NCBI GenBank assembly: GCA_037576195.1
Contig: CM075102.1
Coordinates: 49,286,745-49,350,744 of the forward strand
Direction: 5' to 3'
Source: Phytoseiulus persimilis
Taxonomy: Eukaryota; Arthropoda; Arachnida; Mesostigmata; Phytoseiidae
Length of the DNA: 64,000 bases
Shown here: one piece after another, positions 51,783-63,000 of the stretch
Layout of the letters: each line of letters opens with the position of its first letter
Position numbering within the stretch: position 1 is the stretch's first letter
Translations under genes and position numbers: made by a program
Notes under the pieces: generated by a model
What the model was told of the DNA's origin: nothing
Seen by the model: the letters and a program-made list of their open reading frames with translations, nothing else
Databases searched by the model: none

Positions 51783-52069
51783 GTTCCTAATGACGTCTCC
51801 CGTCACGGCGCATACGGGCGCGACAGTGCCGTTCATCTTACTCTCGATTCTCACTCGGTTCGAGACCGAGAGAGCATGAGAACGTAACTTTAGAGTGGTG
51901 ATGTGAGTAGGGATGTGATGATGATGATTGTACGAATTTCACCTCCATATTTTTGAGGGCCCCACTTAAAGGGGGAAAGTCCCATGCGCCTCTATGTTAC
52001 CCCCGAGGCAACCCACATATGGTAGACATCTAAGTATAATCAAAATCGGCGTGGGACAGTCAGTGCACA
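51783..52069 (-). repeat. Right terminal inverted repeat
   Basis: The right arm, inverted relative to the left. The outer 20 bases differ from the left arm at only a few positions; divergence is greater inward. Confidence 0.85.
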
Positions 52070-52755
52070 CTTCTTGTCACTGTCCTCACTTCTCGACAGA
52101 ATCATGTGACTAGGGTTCTGTCTCGGCGCAAATCGGGGGAACTGAGCGTCTCAAACGAAGAGGCTGCCGCCACAATGGATATCCCGCTCCGAAGAAAAGC
52201 TCAGCGAGTGGGATTTCAATTTTTCTGAGTTTCCAATGGAACTTTTATTAAATACATAGTATTCGTGCCGCTCATGCTACACATGAATTCTTCGATATTC
52301 CACGAAATTCGTTCTCTAATATACAAGAGTGCTAATTGAAAAAAGTGGAGGTACGACTATATGAATCAACATCACGCCAGCTAAAAATGTAACACTGGGA
52401 ACATATCTTCATGATTACACGATGTTCAACATCGGATACAACTCGAAAATATGGGACACAGATAGTTCAGACGGGGAGCTATCGAATTTCTGAGGGCTCA
52501 GGAGCCGATTGCATCATACAGATGATTTAGAATCGTACGGGTTGAAATATTCCAGAAAAATAACACACCTAGAACTATCAGTGAGAAATTCAGGTGGAAC
52601 GGTATCGAGTCCCAAATCTCTACATGTTGACAACATAGCGAACAATGCTTTAGCACACCCGCATCCGCTACAGGTAAGCTCTACGAATAAGTCAGATGTT
52701 TGGGATTTGCACCCTTTCTCCCTTGCTTCGGCTGGTGCGACAGAGATCTCTTTGT

Positions 52756-53451
52756 TTAGAGGCCCACGTAAGCGGCGAAGAGCTTGCTCACTACAGATTT
52801 CGAATTGCCCCTCGGTTTGGTGCCCGCGGGTGGCAGGAGCCTTTTGCAGACGGGATTTGTGTCGTAGCCTTGACACATAATATCTATGAGGTTGGAGGAT
52901 GCCATCCGAAGCAGTATGTGCCCGTATTGGACCGCTCTCTCACCGCAGCGTTTTTCGACGGCGCCGGTCAGACAGTTCTGATACCTCATATAGGTGCAGC
53001 AAGCTGTTGAGATCCTATCCTGGAACTTGGCCTCTTCGATTTTCTCGAAGCCAGTCCGAGCGTCCTGAAGGCACTTCTTACCTTCGGGCATAGCGCGAGC
53101 AATACAAGGCGCGTGCTTGAGATAGTCGGTGCGGAGCCTATCTCCTCGCTTGCAGAACTTAGCACTAAGTTCTTTGGCACCCTCGATGCCGAAGTTGAGC
53201 AATTCTCGATGAAGCGGAGTCATGCACTTTTTTGTGTAGTTGAAAAAGCACTCTTTCGCCTCCTCGAATAGGTTACAGTAGCGATCGATCTCATTCTCGG
53301 TGGTTGCTACTTTGTTGAAAGCCACTGATGACACGGCGCAGATGTCGAGCTCCCGGAGATGGCACGTTTGCGAGTCCGCAATCACGGCGAGACTCGCCAA
53401 CCAAACGATGAATGGGAATACCGAAGGCGACGACCACCGCGAGTATTGCAT
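52756..53451 (-). CDS. Secreted cysteine-rich protein
   Basis: A single-exon frame of 231 aa from ATG 53451. Residues 1-28 form a clear signal peptide (hydrophobic FPFIVWLASLAVIA, likely cleavage after ADS), and the mature chain starts QTCHLRELDIC. The mature part has 14 cysteines, an even number consistent with disulfides, one N-glycosylation site (NYT), and mixed charged helices. The spacing (C..ELD.C near the start, later CC and regularly spaced single Cys) recalls the arthropod secreted family that includes the 27-kDa hemolymph glycoprotein (DUF1397). I offer this as a resemblance, not an assignment. The frame stays open for 33 codons upstream of the ATG, but a TATA box lies there, so that part is promoter and leader. 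There is no transmembrane segment or GPI-like tail. Function unknown; an extracellular, hemolymph or glandular role is inferred from secretion only. Confidence 0.8.
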   Translation of the reverse strand: MQYSRWSSPSVFPFIVWLASLAVIADSQTCHLRELDICAVSSVAFNKVATTENEIDRYCNLFEEAKECFFNYTKKCMTPLHRELLNFGIEGAKELSAKFCKRGDRLRTDYLKHAPCIARAMPEGKKCLQDARTGFEKIEEAKFQDRISTACCTYMRYQNCLTGAVEKRCGERAVQYGHILLRMASSNLIDIMCQGYDTNPVCKRLLPPAGTKPRGNSKSVVSKLFAAYVGL

Positions 53452-53498
53452 GTTTGGCGACGGATTTGAGAAGCCATGTGCCACTGCATGAGGCTCGC

Positions 53499-53507
53499 TT
53501 ATATAGA
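53499..53507 (-). promoter_or_regulatory. TATA box of the secreted cysteine-rich protein gene
   Basis: CTATATAAG on the minus strand, about 50 bases upstream of the ATG at 53451. This places transcription start near 53470-53478 and leaves a leader of about 20-30 bases. It is the clearest core promoter in the window. Confidence 0.7.
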
Positions 53508-56366
53508 AGCCTCGAGAGGCGAGGGCGGCAACCGTTGCTGATTGCCTCACGGCCGTTCATCGCTCCTGTAGGTCTTGACGGGGCAAAATTCATGCGAACA
53601 CCAAATGAACCAAGAGAGCCAGCCATCGTCCGAGCCGGGGCATTGCTTGAATAACGCTTTGTCTCCCAGTGGGAAGACTGGTCAAGACTGGTCAAGAGAC
53701 AAGAAAGGCTCTTCTTTTTTTCTTTGATGTAACAGCCCGTCACCATCGCGCTCTTCTCGACACCACATGGCGGTCAGCAGACCATCTTTGCCTCGGTTGT
53801 CTTCACGTCGGTCCGTCCGTCTGTTTTCGTATTGTCTGCGCGGGAGGGCATGCGGTTCACTGTTATCTGGTCGAATGAGAGAGGGAGAGGAGGCTGAACT
53901 TGATTATTTATAGTAAAGCCGCCTTTTCGACGGATGATAGACGGTGACAGAGGTTGAGTCGTCTTCATTCCGGGAAACAATAGCAGGAGCAGCTTTTTGA
54001 CTGCCTTCGGTGGAAGTTCGGCCGGTACTTACCGTCAGCCAGCGTGACGCTGGTCTACCCGCAGCTTCGAACGGCAGGGCGTCAATTGCCAAGGAGGCTA
54101 GCAGAGCAAGCGGCAAAGCGGCCGCCATTGAAACTTATTGTACCTTTGAGATGGCGACGAAGACAGATGCCGCCTTCGGATAACGAAAGAGAAACTCTCT
54201 TCTGAGGAGAATCAGATTGAGTGCCGAATGAAGGTCAATAGCTCCTGAGTGTGTTACGCGTGGCCCCGTTGTTTTCTGTATCTGCATCGGCTGAGCAGAG
54301 TCACAAGACCGAGGCTGTTCGAAACGTTTCTGTGATGACCGACCGATGTGATGAGCAGGGGGAGTAGGCCAACAGAGGACAGACGTTTTGTGCTGTTTCG
54401 CATGTTCGTCCATTCCGAGCCGATTTAAGCGCCGCAGGGATGTGACGCTTCGGCCCACACTTTCGTTTGTTGCGAGTTGCGACCTCTTCCACGCTCTGAT
54501 GGTCATCAAAGCGAACTCACCAGTTCTGAAAAATTGCTGTGCGTCGCTTGGCCGATGACCAGCCCACTGACCAACGTTGGACTGATATCCTTCAGCATCG
54601 GTTCCAGTCGGGGAGGAACCTGTTATTCCCCCCTCAACAGTTGGCGAGCCGATTCTGCCACTTGTTCCGCCCTTCTCCCGTACTCCCACAGAGAGCTTTT
54701 AGAGCTTCTGGGTCTTTCGTAAGTCACTGTATTGTATTCGACCCATCTTGTAAACGGGCTGAGAAATCCCCTCCGGTTTTCTCCCGACTAGAATGGGCAC
54801 CATGGGAATGACTCTAGAATTCAGATCATCGGCGGTACAAACATAAAACCCGGGAGGGCGTCGGTATGTAAATGCAAATCTGCTCGAGTAGTGTGGGTGG
54901 CGCAACCGTTCACTAGCAAAGGGTTTTTTACGGGCATGTCACCTTCGATAACGGACGGTCTGACGAGAGCTGGAAGTTTCAACGTGTCACGGAACGACGC
55001 CATACACTGTAGCACGAGTTGAAACTTCACAGGTAATTGCTCTTGGCGCCTGATAATTTTTCAGAGGTGGTTAAGTCACATTCGTTCCACAATGCACGTT
55101 TCAGAAACACTGATAAGATTGTGCTACACAATGGGTCAAGGGATAAATCAGCCTGCACTGAAATGAACATTTTTTTTTTCATTCCCCATCGCTCGCGTAC
55201 GAGATAGCCTGTTTTTTTTTGTCATGCGTGAAGTAACGGGACATAACTTTGGATTTCGTTGAGGAAATTTCCGTCGTTCGGAAAGCGGTTCTGATGATCC
55301 GTCGGACCCTCAGACAGGAGAGAGTTTGCTCCGCTGCCAAAAGCGACATTTCTCTGCCGCTTTTCCGAGTTGACGAGGAAAATTGGCTCAGCGACCGGGC
55401 CAGCCTGGTGTTCGCAGGGCATTGGGTGCTTAGAAAAAGTGTACTATCCAATGGTATAGAGGATGAAGATTGGGATTTGAGCGCTTATTCTTCGCTCGCC
55501 CGCCATATCGTACCAAACATTTTCTAGACGCTTTCGGAAATAAGTCGAAAAATTAGAACGGTCTGGCGACAAGTGCCTGTGATTCTCAATTTTGGACAGC
55601 CGTCCCACGTTTTTCCATGCGCAAGCGTGAACTGAATACATAACTGTTTCGGCTCCATCCACTCATGAAGTAATCGTATTTTGGATGCGAGCGAAAACTT
55701 CGGTGGCACCTCGTCTCGCTGGAAACAGCCGGCGAGAGATCGGTGAATAAGTAGAAGCAAAACTTCGGTCGGAGTATGGTCAGTCGTCTTGTGAGAAATG
55801 TATGCATCCTTTGACTCACACTTGCTGTCTGATAGGAGTGAATCTGTCACAAGCACAACAACAGCCGCAGCGGGGTCCAATGCGAGGATCACGCTATGAC
55901 GACATAGGTTCCAAGAAGATGTTTCTCGATTCCATTCAGTGTTCGCCGCCACTTCGTTCGGCTCGCGACTCGACTTCGACGCCGATTCTTACGGCCATAG
56001 AATATGGGTCGACCACATGTCGTCAAACACGAACAGCCCCCGACAGCGCCGACCGTCCCGAAGAGTATTTTGTTATCCTCACGGTTTGTTTGTTTCTAGT
56101 TTTTGTCCCGTTGACAATGAGGTTACGTCAGAATAATCATTGTTAGCACAGGCGGCGTTGAGAGAAAATGCTGGAGATGAAAGAGGAATTCATCACGAAG
56201 TCCATTCCGTTCACTTGGCGCTACGGGAACATCGGGGACCGGCGCTCTGTGGCCTTGATTCACGCTTCGAGTTGGAGAGTTTCGTTGGATGAATCGGTCA
56301 CCCTGCTCAGAATGGCCGATAGCACTCTTCCATCTCACCACAGCCGAAACGTGAGCTTCGCATGGG
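53508..56366. other. No firm gene; one candidate signal-peptide exon
   Basis: On the minus strand 54128-54033 reads a 32-residue start (MAAALPLALLASLAIDALPF onward) that looks like a signal peptide. It ends at a strong splice donor, ACG|GTAAGT. No downstream exon with a recognisable protein could be joined, so it stays a candidate. A poly-T run lies at about 55170-55179. Nothing else is supportable. Confidence 0.4.
54033..54128 (-). CDS. Candidate first exon of a secreted protein
   Basis: From ATG 54128 the frame gives a hydrophobic, Ala/Leu-rich start followed by small residues, as in a signal peptide, then AGRPASRWLT. It ends in phase 0 at a near-perfect donor (ACG|GTAAGT). The gene would lie about 580 bases upstream of, and on the same strand as, the secreted cysteine-rich gene. 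No continuation was identified: the nearest acceptor leads to a stop after a dozen residues. It may be a short peptide, a gene with a distant second exon, or chance. Confidence 0.3.
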
Positions 56367-57035
56367 ATGTTATGTGGAGTCGACAGTGTCGACGCTGGGG
56401 AAAAATATCAACATTGCGATCTTGGCGTGCAGATGTCTTCTGATCTCAACTTCGATGAGCACATAACAAAAATTGTTTTCTCTGCTCGCAACGTTGTAAA
56501 CTCGATCTTCAGATGCTTTGTGATCGAACGTCCAGAATTTTACATACGATTGTATGAATCTCAAGTCATGAGCGAGTTCTTATACTGTTATACTATTTGG
56601 ATGCCATACAAAGCTAAACATGTTAAAATGGTTGAATCTGTTCAGAAATATTTCCTGAAGCGATTACACATGGGTTGTTCCCTAGCCAAAAAAGTCACCC
56701 CTCACAAACCCATTATGGGAGTTCTTGGAGAGCAAGATCCACGTATCCTGGAGCGAATGAAACTCCTGAGAGAGATGGATCATCATTTTGAAACCAACAT
56801 TAACTGCCTCCGTAGTGGATGTACTGTACTGACAAAGTCCATCGCGTGGACTGACGCTGTCAACAACTCATGCTCGTAGCGAATTTGTTCAAAGATGTCG
56901 AGAGGGCAAATTCATTGTGATCCTTTCCTGTTTCTGTAACACACTGATGCTAACTGTGTTGTGATGCCGTTACCGTTTACACAAAGAAAACCTTTACCAA
57001 ATTAAAGAGCTATTAAATTGAAATTGAATTGAATT
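56367..57035 (+). mobile_element. 5'-truncated non-LTR retrotransposon (CR1/jockey-like) with 3' tandem tail
   Basis: The open frame to 56879 matches the region after the reverse transcriptase catalytic box of CR1/jockey-like elements: DLGVQMSSDLNFDEHI, a helix with SARNVVNSIFRCF, then LYESQVMSEFLYCYTIWMPY and VESVQKYFLKRL. The YxDD box and everything upstream are missing. After the stop an AT-rich 3' UTR ends at about 57010-57035 in a short tandem tail of AATTG-type units, as CR1/L2-like elements have. The fragment is more AT-rich than its surroundings. It differs in sequence from the copy at 18351-19031, so at least two lineages are present. Confidence 0.85.
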
Positions 57036-60000
57036 GCTCCATTTCGATGTGGTGGAACCTAGCTGCCGCGGGGCTCACTCGGAGACGGGCAGCAGCAGGA
57101 AGCATCCTGAAAGTTGCCGACATCCGAGATTGGAGAACGCGGTCGATCCTGAGTTCGTACTCAATCATGGTCGGGCGACAGCTCGACTCCCCGAATTCGA
57201 ACTCGCTGCAAAAGGCCGTGGATAACGATCGCCGCAGACGTAAATTCAAATCGGAACTTTTCTGCAAGGCAACCTGTGTCTTTGCTGAGAAGACAACGCT
57301 CGTGAAGAATTCGCCGAATGGTAGTGACAACTACCATTGTCCGAGGCGGATGGGTTCGTTGGCAGGTTCTTCGGAGGCCTGATCTGCGGTTTTCGCTTCC
57401 GAAACATTCGATCTCTGAACCTATGAACTCTGAGCCCTTTGAGCTCGATGGCGCCCATCTGATCATTGCGTCGCCGGTGTAATGAGATATTGGGACGTCC
57501 CCCCACTTCATCACCTCCATCGTCGGACTGCTTCCAGGTCTCCATACAGAAACTGGTCCCCCGTCAACCTTCGCGACATCCCTTCTCCCGAGAGAACTGT
57601 TCAGCGGGCGACACTGAAAGAAGTTGGACGCAAGAGGCGACAGCCACCGATCGATGGACAGACAGGTGAACGGATGAATGAATAGATAGATCGGAAAAGA
57701 GAACAAGAAACGAACCCGATGATGATCCGATCCACCATCCCTAGTTGCTGTCGCTCAGCGAAGGCTCCGTCCTCTTTCGCAGCGAGCGGCGAAGTGTCAA
57801 TAGCACCGCTGCTGCTACTGCCGCCGCGACCGCCGCTGCTGCCACCACCACCGCCAATGAAAGGCGGAGCCATGACGTTGGAGGACGAACGAGAGATCCG
57901 AGCGAGCGACCAGCCAGCCAAGTACACATCCAGTCAACCGCCCGACTTGCCAGTCGAGATGGAAACCTACGTAGAGAACGGGTACGACAAAACGCCGAAC
58001 GAAGTGGGCAAGCGAACTCGAAACGGAGGGAGGGTACGAGGGTTCTTTGACATGGCGGCTTCACTGTGGGGCACGACAGCGGAGGCGGAGGGAGTTCGAA
58101 CCATCGATTCAAGCCTTCTTATCGGGCATCTGCTTTCGCACGGATATCTTCAGCACGCGCAGTCGTCAGTCCGTGCATCGGCAGGGCACAGTAGCGTGGC
58201 AGGCTCTGGGGAGCATTCCGAGCCCGGAGCTTCGGCAAGAGTTACTTGTCTCTCCCGCGTTTCACATCGATCGATGTTCCGCTCGTCTCGTCGTTCGACA
58301 AGGAGATAGTCAGGCATGAAAGGAGCGAAGCGGCAGCCGGGGGAGAGATTGTACGCAACGCCGCCTACTAACAACTCAGGAGGAAAAGTGAAGAGCCAGT
58401 CGGCCAACCGGCCGCCCGGCCAGCCGGCCAGGCGAGCGAGCGGGCGGGCCGGCGGGAGTTCAGCCGGCTAAGGAGGATGAGGAGAAGCGGGCGAACAACA
58501 GCGGGAAGGCGGACGGTAAGGGGTCAGTGCGTCTCTTCCCACGATCATTACCCCCGTGTTCTCCGCTTCCCTCCCTTCCCGACTCACAACCTAACTCCCG
58601 GCTTTGCTCGGCGCATCTTCTTCTTCTCCTCTGGACGCTAACAGAATGATGCCATCAGAGGCGACCAGCTAACTCGGCCGCTGGCCGCATGGATGCTTTG
58701 CTGACTGACGAACCAGGAAAACTCACGAGCACCCCATGCACGTGGTTTCAACCTAGTCGCAATCCGAGCCGGCCGACCGACTGAAACCACCGATCTATCA
58801 GCCACGCAGAAGCGAGGGAAACCAGCCGGAAGTCACTCGAACGCGACGAACCCGTCGCTGTCCTCGTGTGACGGCCGTCTCGAACATCCGAAACTATCAC
58901 AAAAAGGAACTCATTACACGGAAAAGAACACTCGTCACAGGGACGCTCCGACGCAGACTTTTGGCGTCTTGGGGTTCGAACTCCGGCTGGCTTGCCGCTG
59001 GACCTTGCCTTGGACGACCAACTTGGCCTGATCGGAGCTGCCACGGTGTTCCCTCTCATCGGAATTTGGGGGAACATCTCTATCACTCATATCGGAGCTG
59101 TGATCAGCCAGAGCCACCGATAACGTGCGTGTCACTATCTGTCACTGAGGAAATCCACCCTGACGTAATCGATGGTCTCTGGTGCACCTCATGGCTGACC
59201 ACATTTCCGCCGTCATCTGGCTAAATTCCCAGGCCGGGTTCTCCACCTCGCTGCAGCTCAAATTTCAGCCCTGGCCTTAGCCCTCACGTCCCCTTCCCTC
59301 CACCCAAGAGTCCACCCCGGAGTTTTCCCAAAGTCTGTTTCAGCGACCCGCCCCGAGCATTCCCCAACGGCGCCATGAGACGCTGCTCGACTGATTCTGA
59401 CGGCGTGACGACCCCTTTGCCGAACGGAGCCCGCTCGCTGGACACCAGCGTGTCCAGGGGGAGCTTTGCGCACCGAGTCGCCACAGGAGCTCATCCGGCT
59501 TGAGCTCGGGTTGGGACTCGCGGAACAGAATCGCCGACGGAAATTCGAAAACTCACCACTCCGCACCCAACGGAAAATGAGCTCCGCAGCGCGGGGACTC
59601 GACCGCCCGATGATCAGAATAAAGTGGGAATCTCCAATGCGATTAACTGACTGAAGTCTGAATGTCAGAGTTTCGAAGCGTTCGCATCCGAGTTTCTCGG
59701 CTGCCATCTGCTGTCTTCCTGAATCCCAGGATGCGGCTACAGCGATGAGGATGAGTTCTCAGCCCTGGGCTCCTCCGTTGGGAAACCCGCTCATGCTTGA
59801 CCTCATCTCCAGTCAGTGATAGGTGATCATTCTACGGGTTTGATTACGAGCCCATCCATGCCGAGGAACGAGAACCCGAACACGGCTTTCGAGTGAGTCA
59901 AACATTGAATTACTCGCTCGTATCCAAGCCCCCGCTCTTGAGAAAGCTTCGGCGCACGAACAGACTCAAGATCCTACCCGGCTCTTCGATCCGATGAGAT

Positions 60001-60077
60001 TCCGTCCGCCTGAAACAACTCTCTGAGATCGATTCCGAAATCAGAATCAGTTCACTAATTCGATATGTGCTGTACGA
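57036..60077. other. No recognisable gene; triplet-rich and GGCC-rich tracts
   Basis: A 196-codon plus-strand frame at 57719-58309 is driven by a Pro/Leu-coding triplet tract (about 57806-57860) and has no domain. A GGCC/GCCGG-rich block lies at about 58395-58470. The last part should hold the 5' flank of the DEG/ENaC channel gene, with no clear TATA box. Confidence 0.45.
57806..57860. repeat. Imperfect CTG/CCG triplet tract
   Basis: CTGCTGCTACTGCCGCCGCG and similar triplets, imperfect, with no supported coding role. Confidence 0.8.
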
Positions 60078-63000
60078 ATGTACCGATCTGACAAGACAGT
60101 CTGTCCGTCGCGGTCAGTCGATTCCGAGGCAGGAGCGTGGCTGGCGCGACCTACGCGTGTCATTGAACATTTCGAGCGTCCCCACTCGCCGGTCCCGAAA
60201 ATGAAAAAAGCTGCGTCCCAGATTCCGACTGTCCGATCCATCCTGCGATGGCTGATCTGGTTCGGGTGCGCTGTCGGATTTCTCTACCAAGGAGGCGAAA
60301 TGGTGCGATATCTGTTTCGTGTTGCATTCGACCGAGCAGCCTGAATTGAGTCTTGGCTGGTTTCTCTGAAAACCCGGGGCTCATCAACCCGTGTTACAGG
60401 TTGCGGTGTACTTCGACTACCCTTTCTCAGTCACGATGATCGAGGAGGTTCGCAAGAATATCCTCTTCCCTGCGGTGACGATATGCTTGACGCACTGGTG
60501 AGTTGATTCCAGCGATCGGGTGGAATCCGAGGAAAGTGAACGCCTGTATGATGTACTAATATGAAGGATGTTGTCGCTGAGCTTTGCCCTGGCGCCTCCA
60601 CGAGACAATCGTAGTGACTTTTCTACGGAACAGGGTGAACAGCACACGACTGTGCTCAGTCCGGGGACTTTGCGACGCAGACAAGGGATTGAGCGACGGA
60701 AACGGCGGTAACGTCCTTCAGTACGATGCCGAGGGTAGGATCGAGAGCGCTCACGAGCCTCACGAGCTGTTGAACTGCTTCATGAGGTACTGTACATGAT
60801 AGGTACCGCGACTCGATTACCTTAGAATACCGTAGATGACGATCCTTTTTCCCAATATTCCCTCGGAAATCCGCATCAGATGGGCTCGTCCTCGGGACTT
60901 TAGGTTGCTAAATGGCGGGTACGATTTTCCATCGAAGGGAATCCGAGTTCGGCGCCCTGGATGTCTCCTAGAATAGATAGCGACACGAGTCCGTTCAATG
61001 ACCTCAGCTATGCCAGTACTGCTCAACCCCATCCGATCTGGAGCCAGACGAAATCCGGGGAGGGAGATGAACGGGCACGCGTCGAGCTTCTGGTTCCTCA
61101 GGACGAGAGTCGTGATTTGATCGAGCTCAGCAGAGAAACGAAAGCATCGTCGTCGACGGATGAGGAAGGCTAGGAGTCGCCGCAACTGGCGGAGCAACCG
61201 GCTCAGGCGTCAGCTGGCGCTCGCTGGGAGAGGCGAGCGAGCGCCTTGAGATGCTCAACAGAAACCGTTAATTGTTTAATTTATCATTAACACCGGCCGG
61301 GCAATGGCCCGACGAAAGTAGAAAGCCGATGGCCGACCTACAAACCCTACAGATGTTTGCTGCTTTAAATAACATCAAGGAAGAGGAATGCCAACAACTG
61401 TTAGCCGTTTGTTCATATGAGTTCCGAATCTGAGCGCCTCCAGCGCCGATAGCCAGCACCTTCCGATCCGAATCAGTTGTCATTTTTTGTCCAAAGACAG
61501 GAGTTCCTACCACCCTGGAAGACACTTTCAGGTCCTCGGTATCGTCGTGCGAGTCGTATGAATGCGCGGATTTCATGGATATGACTTATTTTCGACAACC
61601 CGCAGAAATGTGTTACACCATCGATATGTACCAGAAACCGACGCCGAAGGATCACCCTCTGAATTTATGCGCGACTCTGTGGAATTACGGTTGGTCTAGT
61701 TCTTTCAACTCGGCGCAGTTCAGAATTTGTCGCTGACAAAACAGCCCACGCGGACTCCGAACTGACGTGCCCGGATCCGTGTTCTTTGAAGATCTGACGA
61801 TTTTCGGAAAATGGGATCCCAACATCACTCTGAGTGTTCAGAAATCAGAGACATTTCCGCTGATTATCCATAAGCCGCTAACTGTTCCTCCGGAGAGATT
61901 GTCCTCAATAATGATCGAGCCTGGCGAGTATTCCACCCACAGCGGTTCGTGAGCTTCTGCCGAGCTTTCGTAGAAATCTTATTCACACGCCTGAATTGCG
62001 CGGTCATCTAAGCTGATTTCATTCCGCTCGCAAACGACAGGTATGGATTATACAATCAGTGTCACACAAAACAAGATCCGCAGGCTGCCCAAACCTTACG
62101 CGTCCAGATGCACGAACTACCTCGGAATGGGATGGAAGAAAACTTTCTCCGGATACCTCGATCAGAACGTAAGTTTCCGTCATCCCGGCACTCCTGAACT
62201 CATACGAAAACATGGAGTAGCTCAGTTGTTCGAGTTGTGTGTTTGACAGTGGCGCTATGATTGGAGCATCGATCGGGGAAACTCTCCAAACAACGTTCAT
62301 CGAGGATTAGAAATGAAACTGTAGTCGGAACGAACGAGCAGATCCCGTTCGTAGGGAGAACCCTAATCTTGAAACATGGAGGAGCGGGGGAACTCCGGAT
62401 ATATTTCCCTCACCACGAGAAGGATGCAACCCAGTCAGTTTTTCTAACATGCGCATGAACTGATTTCTGAAATCGATCAAGGGAAGTTCCCAACGCTCAT
62501 CCGACGGTTACGCAGTACCGCGTGAGCCCCCTGTCGAAAGGAACATGGTTCCAACGCGACGAAGGATGTGGGCCGACGGGACCATTCGATCGACCGTGGT
62601 CCAGCGACCCCTGATGAGCTCTCAGGAGCATTATCAAGCGAGACTCGAGATGCAGATATGGATTATCGGCGTGCATGGACGCTGAAATAAACAGACGGAT
62701 AGAAACACGGCGCGGCATCCCATCGTTCGAAGGTCTGTCTCAGGGTGAAGCAGGTCCGTTTTCTTCGAGAAGGGGCTCTACCGAGAGTGCCCGACCGGCG
62801 GAGTCCGGCGAGTGCTTTTTCGCTTCCTCGGTCGGTTCGTCCTGAGCGAAGCAACGAACAGGCCATCGCGAGCATCATAACCATGAAAAGCGTCATTTTG
62901 GCAAATCTTTATTGTTATTAGCATAGCCACAACAACAACAACATAAGCGAACACGAATCGCACGAGGAGGAGTTTCCCTCCATCGCTCGAGCATCCTCAC

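Larger units (their letters stand above)
51072..52069. mobile_element. Non-autonomous DNA element with long terminal inverted repeats
   Basis: The left arm (51072 to about 51354) and the reverse complement of the right arm (about 51783 to 52069) are recognisably the same sequence over roughly 280 bases, with small indels. Shared blocks in order from each end are: CACT(A/G)A(G/C)TGTCCCACGCCGATTT, then CGGGGGTAACATA, CATGGGACTTT, a CGTACAAT(A)ATCATCATCATC run, ACTCTAAAG, GAGTGAGAATCGAGAGT, and TATGCG followed by GTCACG. About 430 bases lie between the arms. They encode no transposase; the only feature is a short open segment beginning MSGELVEKLNVNLKKPF at 51483. This is the structure of a MITE or foldback-like element. 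I could not identify a target-site duplication, so the exact ends are uncertain by about 10 bases and the superfamily is unassigned. Confidence 0.85.

Noticed and set aside
53452-53550. 33-residue N-terminal extension of the secreted cysteine-rich protein
   Set aside because: The region contains the TATA box and lacks an ATG start, and the signal peptide begins at the ATG at 53451.
57719-58309. 196-codon frame with a Pro/Leu-rich start
   Set aside because: Its length is explained by the triplet repeat tract; there is no domain and the antisense frame is equally open.
60817-61197. 126-codon minus-strand open frame inside the DEG/ENaC intron
   Set aside because: It carries no motif and overlaps an equally open plus-strand segment. 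Probably a shadow frame.
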